DNA from: Hyphomicrobium sp.
GTDB lineage: Bacteria > Pseudomonadota > Alphaproteobacteria > Rhizobiales > Hyphomicrobiaceae
Direction: 5' to 3'
Assembly (NCBI GenBank): GCA_003987725.1
Contig: RXJH01000003.1
Location: 619,524 to 683,523, forward strand
DNA: 64,000 nucleotides
Position numbers and translations under genes: made by a program. The notes beneath the pieces are model-generated. The model saw only the letters and a program-made list of their open reading frames with translations. It was not told where the DNA came from and made no database searches. The number at the start of each line of letters is the position of its first letter. Within the stretch, counting starts at the first letter, position 1. This document shows, piece by piece, positions 1-9,387 of this stretch.

Positions 1-1502
1 GTTATGACTTTATGCCTGGTAAGGAGAAGGTCTTTGTAGGCTCGTCCTGGGACGACGTGGTGAAGCAGGCGAAGGACTTCTATGGTGTCCGAACCGTCGA
101 AGAGCGGTCGAACGCAACGGACGCAATCGAAGATTTTGGAGAGCAATTCCACAGCGAACGCCAAACTGTCGTCGCTGTATCTTTGTGGCGTGACGAAGAC
201 GTTCTCGACACCTGGTTCTCCTCCGCGCTCTGGCCGTTCTCGACGCTTGGCTGGCCCGACGATACGCCGGAGCTCGAGCGCTATTACCCGACGAGCGTCC
301 TCGTCACCGGCTTCGACATCATCTTCTTCTGGGTCGCCCGTATGATGATGATGGGCCTCCACTTCATGAAGGAGGTGCCCTTCAAGGACGTCTACATGCA
401 TGCCCTCGTTCGCGACGAAAAAGGGCAGAAGATGTCGAAGTCCAAGGGCAACGTCATGGACCCGCTCGTCCTGATCGACGAGTTCGGCGCCGACGCCTTG
501 CGCTTCACGCTCGCCGCGATGGCGGCGCAGGGACGCGACATCAAGCTCGCGAAATCGCGCGTCGAAGGCTACCGCAACTTCGCGACCAAGCTCTGGAACG
601 CCTCGCGTTTCGCAGAGATGAACGAGTGCGTGCGCCAGCGCGATTTCAATCCGAAGTCGGCATCGCTGACGTTCAACAAATGGATCGTCGGGCAAACCGA
701 GCTGACGTCGAAAGCCGTCACCAGCGCGCTCGAAGCTTATAAGTTCAACGAAGCCGCCGCCGCGATCTACGACTTCGTCTGGGGTCAGTTCTGCGACTGG
801 TATCTGGAGTTGATCAAGCCGGTGCTCGCGGGCGACGACGAGGCTTCAAAAGCCGAAACGCGCGCCGTGACGGCCTGGACGCTCGATCAGATCCTGAAGA
901 TGCTGCATCCGTTCATGCCCTTCATCACCGAAGAGCTGTGGACGCACATGGTCGAATACGGCGTGAAGCGCGACACCATTCTCGCCCTCAGCCAGTGGCC
1001 AAATCTCGATGGGCTCGTCGAAGCGGACGCGGTCGAAGAAGTGGATTGGCTGGTGAACCTCGTCTCCGAAATCCGCTCGGTGCGAACGGAAATGAGCGTG
1101 CCCGCTGGCGCAAAAATTCCGCTCGTCATCGTCGGCGCAGACGACGAGATCCGCGAACGTGTCCGTCGCAACGACGAAACATTGCGGCGTCTCGCGCGCA
1201 TCGACGAGATCGACTTCGATGATACGGCCCCGAAGGGCGCAGCGCTGATCGTCGCCGGAGAGACGACGGCAGCGTTGCCGCTCGCCGGCATCATCGACAT
1301 GGCGGCCGAGAAGCGGCGTCTCGCCAAGGCCATCGAAGGCGCCGAAGGCGACCTGAAGAAAATGGACGCCAAACTCTCCAATCCGCAGTTCATCGAGCGC
1401 GCCAAAGAGGAAGCCATCGAGGAAGCGAAGGAGCGGAAGGCCGAATTGGAAGCCGAGATCATTCGTTTCTCGGCCGCCCTTCGCCGTCTGGAAAGCGTCT
1501 GA
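1..1502 (+). CDS. valS: Valine--tRNA ligase, C-terminal part (5' end outside window)
   Basis: Charges tRNA-Val in the cytoplasm (class Ia synthetase). The reading frame is open to the left edge, so the N-terminal half with the HIGH motif is missing from the window and the ATG at base 12 is only an internal Met. Visible landmarks are the DVLDTWFSSALWP segment typical of ValRS/IleRS/LeuRS, the KMSKS loop (QKMSKSKGN, near base 430), the anticodon-binding helical domain with HPFMPFITEELW, and a C-terminal lysine/glutamate-rich coiled coil (last about 65 residues) of the kind that contacts tRNA in ValRS. The gene converges with the AraC-type regulator, leaving only about 20 bases between the stops. 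Family assignment is firm. Confidence 0.95.
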   Translation, partial: YDFMPGKEKVFVGSSWDDVVKQAKDFYGVRTVEERSNATDAIEDFGEQFHSERQTVVAVSLWRDEDVLDTWFSSALWPFSTLGWPDDTPELERYYPTSVLVTGFDIIFFWVARMMMMGLHFMKEVPFKDVYMHALVRDEKGQKMSKSKGNVMDPLVLIDEFGADALRFTLAAMAAQGRDIKLAKSRVEGYRNFATKLWNASRFAEMNECVRQRDFNPKSASLTFNKWIVGQTELTSKAVTSALEAYKFNEAAAAIYDFVWGQFCDWYLELIKPVLAGDDEASKAETRAVTAWTLDQILKMLHPFMPFITEELWTHMVEYGVKRDTILALSQWPNLDGLVEADAVEEVDWLVNLVSEIRSVRTEMSVPAGAKIPLVIVGADDEIRERVRRNDETLRRLARIDEIDFDDTAPKGAALIVAGETTAALPLAGIIDMAAEKRRLAKAIEGAEGDLKKMDAKLSNPQFIERAKEEAIEEAKERKAELEAEIIRFSAALRRLESV

Positions 1503-1523
1503 GATGCGCTTCCAATTTGCGGG

Positions 1524-2297
1524 CTACTTGTAGAAGGCGCTCGGCGTCGTGCCGAAGTGCCTTCTAAACATCGCGGTGAATGCGCTCTGGCTCGCGTACC
1601 CGCTGTCCACGGCAACGTCGATGATTTTATCGCCGCGAGCGAGACGTTCGAGCGCTGAGAGCAAACGCGCCTGTTGACGCCACTGTCCGAACGTCAGCCC
1701 CGTTTCCTTCAAAAACAACCGATGTACGGTTTTGGACGTCACGCCGAAGCGATCTGCCCAATCCCCGGCTGTCCTGTCGTCGTCGGGAGACAGCAGCAGA
1801 GCCTCGCAAATCGTTCGCAACCGCGTGTCGTCAGGCATCGGAAGATGCAACGGCAGCACATCCAGCTCGCGCAGCTGATAGAGGAGAAGCTGCATGAGGC
1901 ACGCGTCGCGCGAGCCACTTTCGTAATCGACAGGAACCTTGACCGCCGCAACGATCAGTTCGCGCAACAGCGGACTTACCGCAATCACGCAGTTGCCCCG
2001 GGGCAGGTGAGGGGACGCATCCTGATCCACAAAAACGGTGCGGATCTTCACGTCTCCGCGCATCTCCACTTCGTGCTCGAGCCCCGCCGCCAGCCAGACC
2101 GCACGATTGGACGGGACGACCCAGGAACCTGCCGGCGAGCGAACAATCATGACGCCCGAAACAGCGAAGAGCAGCTGCGCGCGCGGATGGCTGTGCCGTC
2201 CCGTCGAAGTACCGCTGGGGTAGTCGACTTCCATCGCCGCCATCGGACGAGCGGTCGCGTGGAAATCCAAGTGGCGCAAACGAATGTCTCGGAGCAT
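1524..2297 (-). CDS. AraC-family transcriptional regulator, cupin N-terminus (NimR/YeaM-like)
   Basis: 257-residue regulator with an N-terminal cupin sensor domain (GRHSHPRAQLLF, then GLEHEVEMRG) and a C-terminal double helix-turn-helix of AraC type (about residues 155-257, with DWADRFGVTSKTVHRLF and VAVDSGYASQSAFTAMFRR followed by FGTTPSAFY). This layout matches the YeaM/NimR subgroup, which usually controls a neighbouring exporter. It is divergent from an EamA transporter across a 99-base intergenic region that carries two inverted repeats. Inference: it controls the transporter and perhaps itself; the inducer is unknown. Confidence 0.88.
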   Translation of the reverse strand: MLRDIRLRHLDFHATARPMAAMEVDYPSGTSTGRHSHPRAQLLFAVSGVMIVRSPAGSWVVPSNRAVWLAAGLEHEVEMRGDVKIRTVFVDQDASPHLPRGNCVIAVSPLLRELIVAAVKVPVDYESGSRDACLMQLLLYQLRELDVLPLHLPMPDDTRLRTICEALLLSPDDDRTAGDWADRFGVTSKTVHRLFLKETGLTFGQWRQQARLLSALERLARGDKIIDVAVDSGYASQSAFTAMFRRHFGTTPSAFYK

Positions 2298-2312
2298 GTC
2301 CTAATCTCAACA

Positions 2313-2344
2313 AGATCGGTTATTCTAGCGTGAGACTGACCGAT
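2313..2344. promoter_or_regulatory. Inverted repeat in the divergent araC-type/EamA promoter region (candidate operator)
   Basis: Perfect 7-base arms GATCGGT (2313-2319) and ACCGATC (2338-2344), with centres about 25 bases apart, lie between the divergent regulator and transporter genes. The spacing places both half-sites on roughly one face of the helix, which would suit a dimeric AraC-type regulator. The link to the neighbouring regulator is an inference from position. Confidence 0.4.
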
Positions 2345-2350
2345 CCGGAA

Positions 2351-2381
2351 GTCCTACGACCCAAAGCCCATTTCGTAGGAC
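2351..2381. promoter_or_regulatory. 9-bp inverted repeat just upstream of the EamA transporter start
   Basis: Perfect arms GTCCTACGA (2351-2359) and TCGTAGGAC (2373-2381) end 15 bases before the transporter ATG. It could be a second operator half-site pair, or a 5' leader hairpin that would mask the ribosome entry region. The sequence alone does not separate these two possibilities. Confidence 0.4.
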
Positions 2382-2396
2382 GACGGACATCACATC

Positions 2397-3320
2397 ATGC
2401 TCAGCCAAAGACTCGCTTTCCTCTATCCGTTCCTCGCCATCGTTCTGTGGGCCGGGAACGTCATCGTCTCACGCTTGTCGGCGCACACCATCGGACCCCA
2501 GGCGATCACGTTCTATCGTTTGCTCTTCGCAGTCATCCTCATGAGTGCGTTCGTCGGCCGAACTGCGTGGCGAAATCGATCGGCGATCTGGCCCCATATC
2601 GGTGAGTTCGCGATCCTCGGCTTTCTGGCGATGTGCCTGTTCCAGAGCCTCTCCTATCTCGCCGCCGAGACGACGACGGCAACGAACATGGCTGTGTTTA
2701 CGGCGCTCACCCCGCTGTTGACGGTGGCGCTAAGTGCGGCGCTGCTTGGCGAACCGCCGACGTATGGCGTGGTCGTTGGCGGCGCCCTTTCCTTCGGAGG
2801 ACTACTTTATCTCGTAAGCGGCGGCGACATCTCCGCATTGCCGAGAAATGGCGTCCACCCCGGCGACGCGCTGATGCTGATCGCGGCATTCGTCTATGCG
2901 CTCTACGGCGTGTTGCTGAAGCGCTGGGACCTGCCGATCACCGGATGGCAATCGACGTACATGCAGGCGCTCTGCGCATTGACCGCGATGTTTCCAGCAT
3001 TTCTCGCGACCCCCGCGCCGCTTCGTCAGCTCAACGCCGAAACGCTACCGTTGATCGCGTATGCGGGTGGCCTCGCGTCCGTTGTGCTGCCATTCCTCTG
3101 GATCCGCGGTGTACAGCAGCTCGGACCGAACCGCTGCGCCGTGTTCATGAACCTGTTGCCGGTTCTGACCGCCGCGGCGGCGATCGTGATGCTGGGAGAG
3201 CCCGTGAAACTTTTCGATGTCATCGGCGCAGCTCTGACACTTGCCGGGGTCGGCTGTGCACAAGCCTTTCGGAAACCGATTATCGCCGCAGCCGACGTGC
3301 CACGGGCGAACAGCGGATGA
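2397..3320 (+). CDS. EamA/DMT-superfamily transporter (predicted metabolite exporter)
   Basis: 307-residue inner-membrane protein with about ten hydrophobic segments in two EamA repeats (roughly residues 8-140 and 150-290). The second repeat has the usual LLPVLTAAAAIVMLGEP segment before its last helix. Family members export amino acids, purines or other small metabolites; the substrate cannot be read from sequence. It is divergent from the AraC-type regulator, an arrangement common for regulator/exporter pairs such as nimR-nimT. It converges with the DUF2939 gene, and a hairpin lies over the junction. Confidence 0.88.
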   Translation: MLSQRLAFLYPFLAIVLWAGNVIVSRLSAHTIGPQAITFYRLLFAVILMSAFVGRTAWRNRSAIWPHIGEFAILGFLAMCLFQSLSYLAAETTTATNMAVFTALTPLLTVALSAALLGEPPTYGVVVGGALSFGGLLYLVSGGDISALPRNGVHPGDALMLIAAFVYALYGVLLKRWDLPITGWQSTYMQALCALTAMFPAFLATPAPLRQLNAETLPLIAYAGGLASVVLPFLWIRGVQQLGPNRCAVFMNLLPVLTAAAAIVMLGEPVKLFDVIGAALTLAGVGCAQAFRKPIIAAADVPRANSG

Positions 3321-3327
3321 CGAGGCG

Positions 3328-3359
3328 GGAACAGGGCGTCTTAGAACGCGCCCTGTTCC
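3328..3359. terminator. Hairpin at the convergent 3' ends of the EamA and DUF2939 genes
   Basis: Perfect 11-base arms GGAACAGGGCG (3328-3338) and CGCCCTGTTCC (3349-3359) with a 10-base loop; the right arm overlaps the last codons of the minus-strand gene. No T-run follows on either strand, so it may be a transcript-end stabilising stem or a weak bidirectional terminator rather than a classical one. Confidence 0.45.
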
Positions 3360-3955
3360 GCGCTTGTAAAGCGCTGCACGGCGTCCTTGGCCGTCGTCAG
3401 GAATTTGATGCGAAGCTCCGTCAGCTTCCATCCGGCGGGACGCAGCTCGAGCTTGCCGAGATAAAGCCGCGTCGGATCGTACTTGTCTTCCATGTCGATT
3501 TCGAAGCTCGTCGCGCTCGTGAATTCCGCCCGCTTCACGCGAGCCCAAGCGCGCGAGATGCGATCCATGATCGGCAATGCCTTCGCCTCGTCTTCGCTCG
3601 CGACAAGATCGCGATACTTGGCCCTGAGCGTGAAGAGCTGCGGAAGTCCCTCGGGCGTCACGTACTTGTCGACGAGGCCGTCGACGGCGCTCTGCCCCCA
3701 ATAGGCTTTGAAGCGTGTCCAAAGCCCTGTGCTTGCCGCCGGATCGTTCTCGGGATCGGGAAGGTTGAGCGCAATCCGCGCAATTGATGGCTTCAGCGTT
3801 TCGCGAACCGTCGGCCACTCGATGGCCGTCGAGAGATAGTCGGCATTGCCGTTGCGAACGGCCTCACGAATGCTCCAGGCCGTCGCGAACGGCGACCCGA
3901 TGTAGATCGTCGTGGCGAGAGCAGCAAATCCGACGACGAAGAAAACCGGCTTCAT
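3341..3955 (-). CDS. DUF2939 domain-containing protein
   Basis: 204-residue protein with an N-terminal hydrophobic segment (about residues 3-22) that acts as a signal or membrane anchor, then a soluble domain. The family's early motif is visible as AWSIREAVRNGNADYLSTAI followed by VDWxxVRxxL-like WPTVRETLKP. DUF2939 has no established function; members are envelope-associated proteins of proteobacteria. It is a lone minus-strand gene between the EamA gene and the M48 protease and shows no sign of an operon partner. Confidence 0.8.
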   Translation of the reverse strand: MKPVFFVVGFAALATTIYIGSPFATAWSIREAVRNGNADYLSTAIEWPTVRETLKPSIARIALNLPDPENDPAASTGLWTRFKAYWGQSAVDGLVDKYVTPEGLPQLFTLRAKYRDLVASEDEAKALPIMDRISRAWARVKRAEFTSATSFEIDMEDKYDPTRLYLGKLELRPAGWKLTELRIKFLTTAKDAVQRFTSAEQGAF

Positions 3956-4076
3956 GCAAAGTTTCCGAGGCTGGCGCGCGCATCGGCGCCGTCATTCTCC
4001 CCTCTAAGGGCCGATTCTGACGAACTTCGGGCTAGGGAAGCAGTTGCCCACACTGTCGGCGGCTTCAAGGCTGCCG

Positions 4077-5210
4077 CTACGTCGCTTCGTCCGCAGCGCG
4101 CGTCTTATTGCATATCGATTTGAGAGCCTGCCAATCGCCGGCATCAAGCGCGGGGCTCGCGGGATAATCGTGTTGCGCGCCGACCAGCCGCGCCCGTTCG
4201 GCGGCGGGCGGATGGGTACGGAACCAGCTGAAGGCACCGGGGCCCTTGTCGCCGCCCTCGGCCTCCATCTTCACCACGCGCGAGAAGAAATCGCCGAGAC
4301 CTTTTGGAGAGATGCCGGCGGCCTTGAGCAGCTCCAAGGCATGCTTGTCGGCCTCCCGCTCGGCGTCGCGCGAATAGCCGAGCTGCGCCAGCATGAGCCC
4401 GACGTTGGCGAGACTGCCGCCCGTCGTGCCGCCAAGCATGACTTCGAGCGTTGCCCCGAGGCCGATGCCCCGGATGATCGCGGCCTCGGGATGCATCTCG
4501 ATCCCGTGACCCATCTCATGCGCGAGAACGCCTGCGGTCTCGTCCGGACTTTGCGATTTGTCGAGCAGGCCCTTGGTCAGGACGATCTGCCCGCCCGGCA
4601 CCGCAAACGCATTCATCAAGGACCAGTCATAGACATGGATGTTGAACGGCACGTTCGCCGGCGCACCTTGCGAGAGCCGGTCCGTCAACCGCTTCAGGGC
4701 GGCAAGCCCCGCCGGGTCGATGCATTCCTTGTGGCCTTCGGTCATCGATTCGCGCGTCGTCTTGCCGAGCCGCTCGCGCCAGCTGTCAGGCAACGCTTTG
4801 GCGATCGACTTCGCCGGGCTGAAGCCGGACAGGTAGCCCAAGAAAAACAGCGCCGCGAGAATCGCGAGGAGAACGAACCACATTCGTTTTTCGCGAAGCC
4901 AGGCTGCACGCGCGGAAAGCTGCGGCGCCCGTTCCCTGAGGTCCGCCGCGAAGCGCGCACCCTGCACGAAGAGCGACGCGCCAGGCTCGTCTTTCGATGT
5001 CAGCAGAACGTCGATCGCGTTCTGCCGTATGGGCTCTTCAGACCGGAGCGCACCGTAAGTCCAGATGTGGCGTTGTTGGCCGGCGCCGAGGTCGACCTCG
5101 ACCCCCGTCACGCCGAGCGACGCCGCGCCGTCGAGCGGTGGCGAACCCCGGCGGGCGATGAACCGGCAATAACTCGTGGCAGTCGGTTGAGGCTCGGCGC
5201 CTGATGACAT
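4077..5210 (-). CDS. M48-family zinc metallopeptidase, membrane anchored
   Basis: 377 residues: an N-terminal cytoplasmic-looking domain, one transmembrane helix at about 110-128, then the peptidase domain. The zinc-binding HEMGH motif is at 231-235, with the third ligand in the EREAD segment near 284-288. The NAFAVPGG and HPPAAERARLV segments are characteristic of BepA/LoiP-like M48 proteases. Such proteases act on misfolded or outer-membrane assembly substrates; the exact substrate here is unknown. The N-terminal domain of about 100 residues preceding the helix is seen in some alphaproteobacterial M48 proteins. It is transcribed away from ilvD across a 413-base non-coding region. Confidence 0.87.
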   Translation of the reverse strand: MSSGAEPQPTATSYCRFIARRGSPPLDGAASLGVTGVEVDLGAGQQRHIWTYGALRSEEPIRQNAIDVLLTSKDEPGASLFVQGARFAADLRERAPQLSARAAWLREKRMWFVLLAILAALFFLGYLSGFSPAKSIAKALPDSWRERLGKTTRESMTEGHKECIDPAGLAALKRLTDRLSQGAPANVPFNIHVYDWSLMNAFAVPGGQIVLTKGLLDKSQSPDETAGVLAHEMGHGIEMHPEAAIIRGIGLGATLEVMLGGTTGGSLANVGLMLAQLGYSRDAEREADKHALELLKAAGISPKGLGDFFSRVVKMEAEGGDKGPGAFSWFRTHPPAAERARLVGAQHDYPASPALDAGDWQALKSICNKTRAADEAT

Positions 5211-5623
5211 GGAACCACTTCCGCGAAGGTTGGGGCCGATCGATCAACACTTAATCGCGCCAGGCCGTAAAGAAATGTCTCGCGCACGACAAACTCGGGC
5301 CCTTGTGGCGCCGAAATGTCAGCCCAAATGGCAGTCCAACGGCCGTCGTCGACGCGTCAGGCCTAGGGCAGATTTTACAGTAGCGCCCGGGGCCGTTAAC
5401 GATATTTGACGACTTGCATGGCTGATGTGGCGGTTTAGCAACTCTTCGGAAACGCCGCGCCACTTTCGAGCCACAATGACCGCGCACCTGCTGACGGCAC
5501 CGCTGTTAATGCAGCGTCACTTTTTAACAGGCAGAGCACTTTCGCAGAGCCCCCGCGACTGGCATCCCTGCCGCATCCAAAGTCGGATGTGTGGATAGGG
5601 CGAGGATGCCCAAAGAGGAATAA
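5211..5623. other. Non-coding region between the M48 protease and ilvD (divergent promoters)
   Basis: No convincing gene. The two flanking genes diverge, so both promoters should lie here. The ribosome binding site of ilvD is seen as AGAGGAATAA directly before its ATG. I see no leader-peptide-like run of Leu/Ile/Val codons and no obvious attenuator before ilvD. Confidence 0.5.
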
Positions 5624-7348
5624 ATGGACGCCAAGACGTTCGATAAATCGAAGTTGCCGAGCCGCCACGTAACGGAAGGTCCGTCGCGGGCCCCGCACCG
5701 CTCCTACTATTACGCGATGGGGCTGAAGGAAGAGGACATCCACCGTCCATTCGTCGGCGTCGCATCGTGCTGGAACGAAGCCGCCCCCTGCAATATTTCG
5801 CTGATGCGCCAGGCCCAGTCTGTGAAAACAGGCGTCACCGAGGCTGGCGGCACGCCGCGCGAGTTCTGCACCATTACCGTCACCGACGGCATCGCGATGG
5901 GCCATCAAGGCATGAAGTCGAGCCTCGTCTCGCGCGAGGTCATCGCCGATTCGATCGAGCTGACGATGCGCGGCCACTCGTATGACGCGCTCGTCGGCGT
6001 CGCGGGCTGTGACAAGAGCCTCCCCGGCATGATGATGGCGATGCTCCGCCTCAACGTGCCAAGCGTGTTCATCTACGGCGGATCGATCCTTCCTGGCCGC
6101 TTCAAGGGTCATGACGTAACGGTCGTCGACGTGTTCGAAGGCGTCGGCATGCACTCGGCTGGCAAGATGTCAGACGCCGACCTGCACGAGCTCGAGTGCG
6201 TCGCGTGTCCGTCGGCGGGTTCGTGCGGCGGCCAGTTCACCGCGAACACGATGGCATGCGTATCGGAAGCGATCGGCCTGGCGCTGCCCGGTTCCGCTGG
6301 CGCGCCCGCTCCCTATGAAAGCCGCGACCATCTCGCGATGGAGAGCGGCAAGGCCGTAATGCGCCTCATCGCCGACGGCATTCGCCCGCGCGATATCTGC
6401 ACGCGCAAAGCCTTCGAGAACGCGGCCATCGTTGTCGCCGCGACCGGCGGCTCGACGAATGGTGCGCTGCATCTTCCTGCCATGGCGCACGAAGTCGGCA
6501 TTGATTTCGATCTGTTCGACGTGGCCGAGATCTTCAAGCGCACGCCTTACATCGCCGACTTGAAGCCCGGCGGAAAGTACGTCGCCAAGGATGTCTACGA
6601 CATCGGTGGCGTTCCGCAGATCCTGAAGGCTCTGCTCGAGGGCGGGATTTTGCACGGCGATTGCCTGACCGTGACCGGCAAGACACTCGCTCAAAATCTC
6701 GAGAGCGTCCAATTCAACCGCGATCAGAAAGTCGTATTTCCGGTTTCCAATCCCATCACACCGACGGGCGGCGTCGTGGGCCTCAAGGGCTCGCTCGCAC
6801 CCGATGGCGCGATTGTGAAAGTCGCAGGTCTCAAAACGCTGAAGTTCCGCGGTACGGCCTTGTGCTTCGACTGCGAGGAAGATGCGTTCCAGGCGGTCGA
6901 GGATCGGAAGTACAAGGATGGCGATGTGATCATCATCCGTTACGAAGGGCCGAAGGGCGGCCCCGGCATGCGCGAGATGCTGTCGACGACGGCGGCACTC
7001 TATGGCCAGGGCTCCGGCGATAAGGTTGCCCTCATAACGGATGGACGCTTCTCCGGTGGCACGCGCGGTCTCTGCATCGGCCACGTCGGTCCGGAAGCAG
7101 CTGTCGGTGGTCCGATTGCGCTCGTCGAAAACGGCGACGTCATCGTCATCGATACCGAGAAGGGCACGCTCGACCTCGAAGTCAGTGAGGAAGAGCTGGC
7201 GAAACGGCGCAAGAATTGGAAGGCTCCGCCCAACATGTATCAATCGGGCGCGCTGCGAAAATTTGCGGACCAAGTGGGACCGGCGAGGTACGGCGCCGTA
7301 ACCCATGCGGGAGGAAAGGCGGAAGTTCACTGCTATGCGGACATTTAG
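5624..7348 (+). CDS. ilvD: Dihydroxy-acid dehydratase
   Basis: Catalyses dehydration of 2,3-dihydroxy-isovalerate and -methylvalerate, the third common step of valine and isoleucine synthesis, in the cytoplasm. The 574-residue length is that of the shorter, [2Fe-2S] IlvD/Edd subgroup. Conserved cysteines expected to hold the cluster are seen at C56 (NEAAPCN), C129 ([10 protein letters not shown]) and C201 ([10 protein letters not shown]). The C-terminal swivel domain carries GGPGMREML and [11 protein letters not shown]. The start is supported by an adjacent AGAGG ribosome binding site. The 3' end overlaps the next gene by 14 bases, which suggests cotranscription with the ExoR-like gene. Confidence 0.96.
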   Translation: MDAKTFDKSKLPSRHVTEGPSRAPHRSYYYAMGLKEEDIHRPFVGVASCWNEAAPCNISLMRQAQSVKTGVTEAGGTPREFCTITVTDGIAMGHQGMKSSLVSREVIADSIELTMRGHSYDALVGVAGCDKSLPGMMMAMLRLNVPSVFIYGGSILPGRFKGHDVTVVDVFEGVGMHSAGKMSDADLHELECVACPSAGSCGGQFTANTMACVSEAIGLALPGSAGAPAPYESRDHLAMESGKAVMRLIADGIRPRDICTRKAFENAAIVVAATGGSTNGALHLPAMAHEVGIDFDLFDVAEIFKRTPYIADLKPGGKYVAKDVYDIGGVPQILKALLEGGILHGDCLTVTGKTLAQNLESVQFNRDQKVVFPVSNPITPTGGVVGLKGSLAPDGAIVKVAGLKTLKFRGTALCFDCEEDAFQAVEDRKYKDGDVIIIRYEGPKGGPGMREMLSTTAALYGQGSGDKVALITDGRFSGGTRGLCIGHVGPEAAVGGPIALVENGDVIVIDTEKGTLDLEVSEEELAKRRKNWKAPPNMYQSGALRKFADQVGPARYGAVTHAGGKAEVHCYADI

Positions 7349-8429
7349 GCTTGCACTTGCGGGAAGCGTTGCGTCTCTTCTGATGCTCGGCTCGGCGATG
7401 GCGGAAGACGTTGTCTTCCGCACGCCGGACGACGCAATGAAGCAAGGAATCTCGGCGTTCAACGGCGGCTACTACGAGCTGGCGTTGCCCGCCTTCGAGG
7501 CGCTCGAGCCCTCGAAGCCGCAGATCGCGCGTTTCTACATGGCGCGCATCTACGGCGATAACGAAGGCGCGTATACCGATCACGGTAAAGCTTTCAGCTT
7601 GTACAAGTCGCTTGCAGACGAATTGCAGGACGTCGATCCCGACGACGATTCGCTCGCGCCGATTGCCGCCAAATCTTTGACGGCCGTTTCGATGTATTTG
7701 CGAAATGGCGTTGCGGCCGCGGGCGTGAAGCCGGACGTCGAGCAGGCAAACCGCGCATTGCAGCGCGCCGCACTCACGTTCAACGATGAAGACGCGCAGT
7801 TCGAACTCGCCAAAGTGTTTCTGCGAGGCGAGGGGCCGGATATCACGGTCGCCGGCTTCGAAGATCAATCGAGCAAGATTGCGAACGGCCGGCATTGGCT
7901 GTCGCGTCTTTCGCAGGCTGGACACCCCGGCGCGCAAGCCTTCCTCGCCGATCTGATGTGGCGCGGAAAATTCGTCGAAAAGAATCCGACGGCAGCACTC
8001 AACCTCATCGACGTCGCCGTCGCCAACGCACCGCCGAGCGAGCGCGTGTGGATCGAGGATATCTATCAGAACATCTTCTGCAATGCGGGCGAGGGCGTTC
8101 GTCAGCAGGCAACCGGACGCGTCGCCGAATGGCATAACCTCTATGGCCGCCGACCCGCCGTGCGCGACGGCAAGGACGGCCTCGACGATTTGGCGCCCGA
8201 ACCGGTGAGAACCTGCGCCAATGGTGAACTGGTGCGCCCGATGGGCGTTGCGATGCCCGTGCCCGCACCGCAGGTGATCACGTCCGGGCCATCGGTTTCG
8301 CCACAGCGGACCTCCGTCATTCCCGCGGGGGCGACGACCCTGCGTCCGGCGGCGGCGCAGTCCGCGCCCGCCTTGTCGTCATCGTCGCCGATGCTTGGAC
8401 TGACACCGAGCGGCGCCACGGCCCGCTGA
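7335..8429 (+). CDS. ExoR-like periplasmic Sel1/TPR repeat protein
   Basis: 364 residues from the ATG at 7335, chosen because it gives a clean signal peptide ([10 protein letters not shown], cleavage after the AMA near residue 23) and overlaps the ilvD stop by 14 bases. The mature part has Sel1-like repeats: an early repeat with LALPAFEAL and [10 protein letters not shown], a middle one with [14 protein letters not shown], and one with [15 protein letters not shown]. Order and spacing resemble Rhizobium ExoR, the periplasmic inhibitor of the ExoS-ChvI two-component system that controls exopolysaccharide and motility. A Pro/Ala/Ser-rich tail of about 90 residues is extra. No ExoS or ChvI gene is in the window, so the ExoR role is inferred from similarity recalled, not shown. 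Confidence 0.75.
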   Translation: MRTFRLALAGSVASLLMLGSAMAEDVVFRTPDDAMKQGISAFNGGYYELALPAFEALEPSKPQIARFYMARIYGDNEGAYTDHGKAFSLYKSLADELQDVDPDDDSLAPIAAKSLTAVSMYLRNGVAAAGVKPDVEQANRALQRAALTFNDEDAQFELAKVFLRGEGPDITVAGFEDQSSKIANGRHWLSRLSQAGHPGAQAFLADLMWRGKFVEKNPTAALNLIDVAVANAPPSERVWIEDIYQNIFCNAGEGVRQQATGRVAEWHNLYGRRPAVRDGKDGLDDLAPEPVRTCANGELVRPMGVAMPVPAPQVITSGPSVSPQRTSVIPAGATTLRPAAAQSAPALSSSSPMLGLTPSGATAR

Positions 8430-8495
8430 AAGTCTTTCGCGTTCGGCGGGGTTCACGAGCGAAGCTGCCGAACGGATCGCAACGCTTAAAACGCG

Positions 8496-9278
8496 TCACG
8501 CCGCCAGCTTGATCCACACCGGTACGTGGTCGGAGGGCTTCTCCTGCGCCCGCGTATCGCGATCGATGCCTGACGAACGCAAGAGATCGGCGGCCTGGCT
8601 CGATAGCAGCATGTGATCGATGCGGATGCCGTCGTCCTTCTGAAACGCGCCCGCTTGATAATCCCAGAACGTGTAGACGCCGGGCCCCGGATGGCAGGCG
8701 CGCGTCGCATCAGTGAAGCCGAGATTGACGAGCGTTCGCCAAGCAGCGCGACTCTCCGGCTGAAACAGCGCGTCGTTGACCCAAGCCTGCGGACGCTTCG
8801 CATCCTCGTTTTCGGGAATGACGTTGAAGTCGCCCGCAAGGATCAGGGGCATTTCATCCGCGAGCAGCGCTGCCGCCCGCGCCTGCATGCGCTTCATCCA
8901 GGCGAGCTTGTAGGCGAACTTTTCCGTTCCGATCGGATTGCCGTTCGGCAGATAAAGCGAGACGACGCGAACCATGCGATCGCCGAGCGCCACCGACCCT
9001 TCGATCCACCGCGCATGTTGATCGGCGTCGTCACCGGGCAATCCCCGAGTAACATCCTCGAGTGGAGATTTCGAAAGCAGCGCGACGCCGTTGAAGCCTT
9101 TCTGGCCATTGGTCGCGACGTTGTAGCCGAGATCCTGAAAGGCCGAGGTCGGGAAGCCCTCATCGACGGATTTGATCTCCTGCAGGCAAACGACGTCGGG
9201 CGAGTGCTGGCGCAGGTACCTGAGCGCCGATTCGAGCCGCGCTTTGACGCCGTTGATATTCCAGGTCGCGATGATCAT
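8496..9278 (-). CDS. xthA: Exodeoxyribonuclease III / AP endonuclease
   Basis: 260-residue Mg2+-dependent nuclease of the exonuclease-endonuclease-phosphatase fold, acting in base-excision repair at abasic sites. Motifs are in order: N-terminal TWNINGVKAR with N8, LQEIK with catalytic E34, the ARWIEG and SLYLPNG segments, LAGDFNVIP (metal-binding Asp/Asn near 150), DYQAGAFQKDDGIRIDH, and the C-terminal SDHVPVW with the catalytic His. Length is typical. It lies next to erpA on the same strand but with about 110 bases between, so cotranscription is possible though not evident. Confidence 0.95.
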   Translation of the reverse strand: MIIATWNINGVKARLESALRYLRQHSPDVVCLQEIKSVDEGFPTSAFQDLGYNVATNGQKGFNGVALLSKSPLEDVTRGLPGDDADQHARWIEGSVALGDRMVRVVSLYLPNGNPIGTEKFAYKLAWMKRMQARAAALLADEMPLILAGDFNVIPENEDAKRPQAWVNDALFQPESRAAWRTLVNLGFTDATRACHPGPGVYTFWDYQAGAFQKDDGIRIDHMLLSSQAADLLRSSGIDRDTRAQEKPSDHVPVWIKLAA

Positions 9279-9387
9279 GGCGAGGGAGCGTTTCGAAGCG
9301 AATTGAACACCGGTTCGCGCCGGGGTGGCGCGGCAAACCGCCGGTCAGGTGTGCCACTCAACCGGCCGCAAATCAAATCCGGATCGC

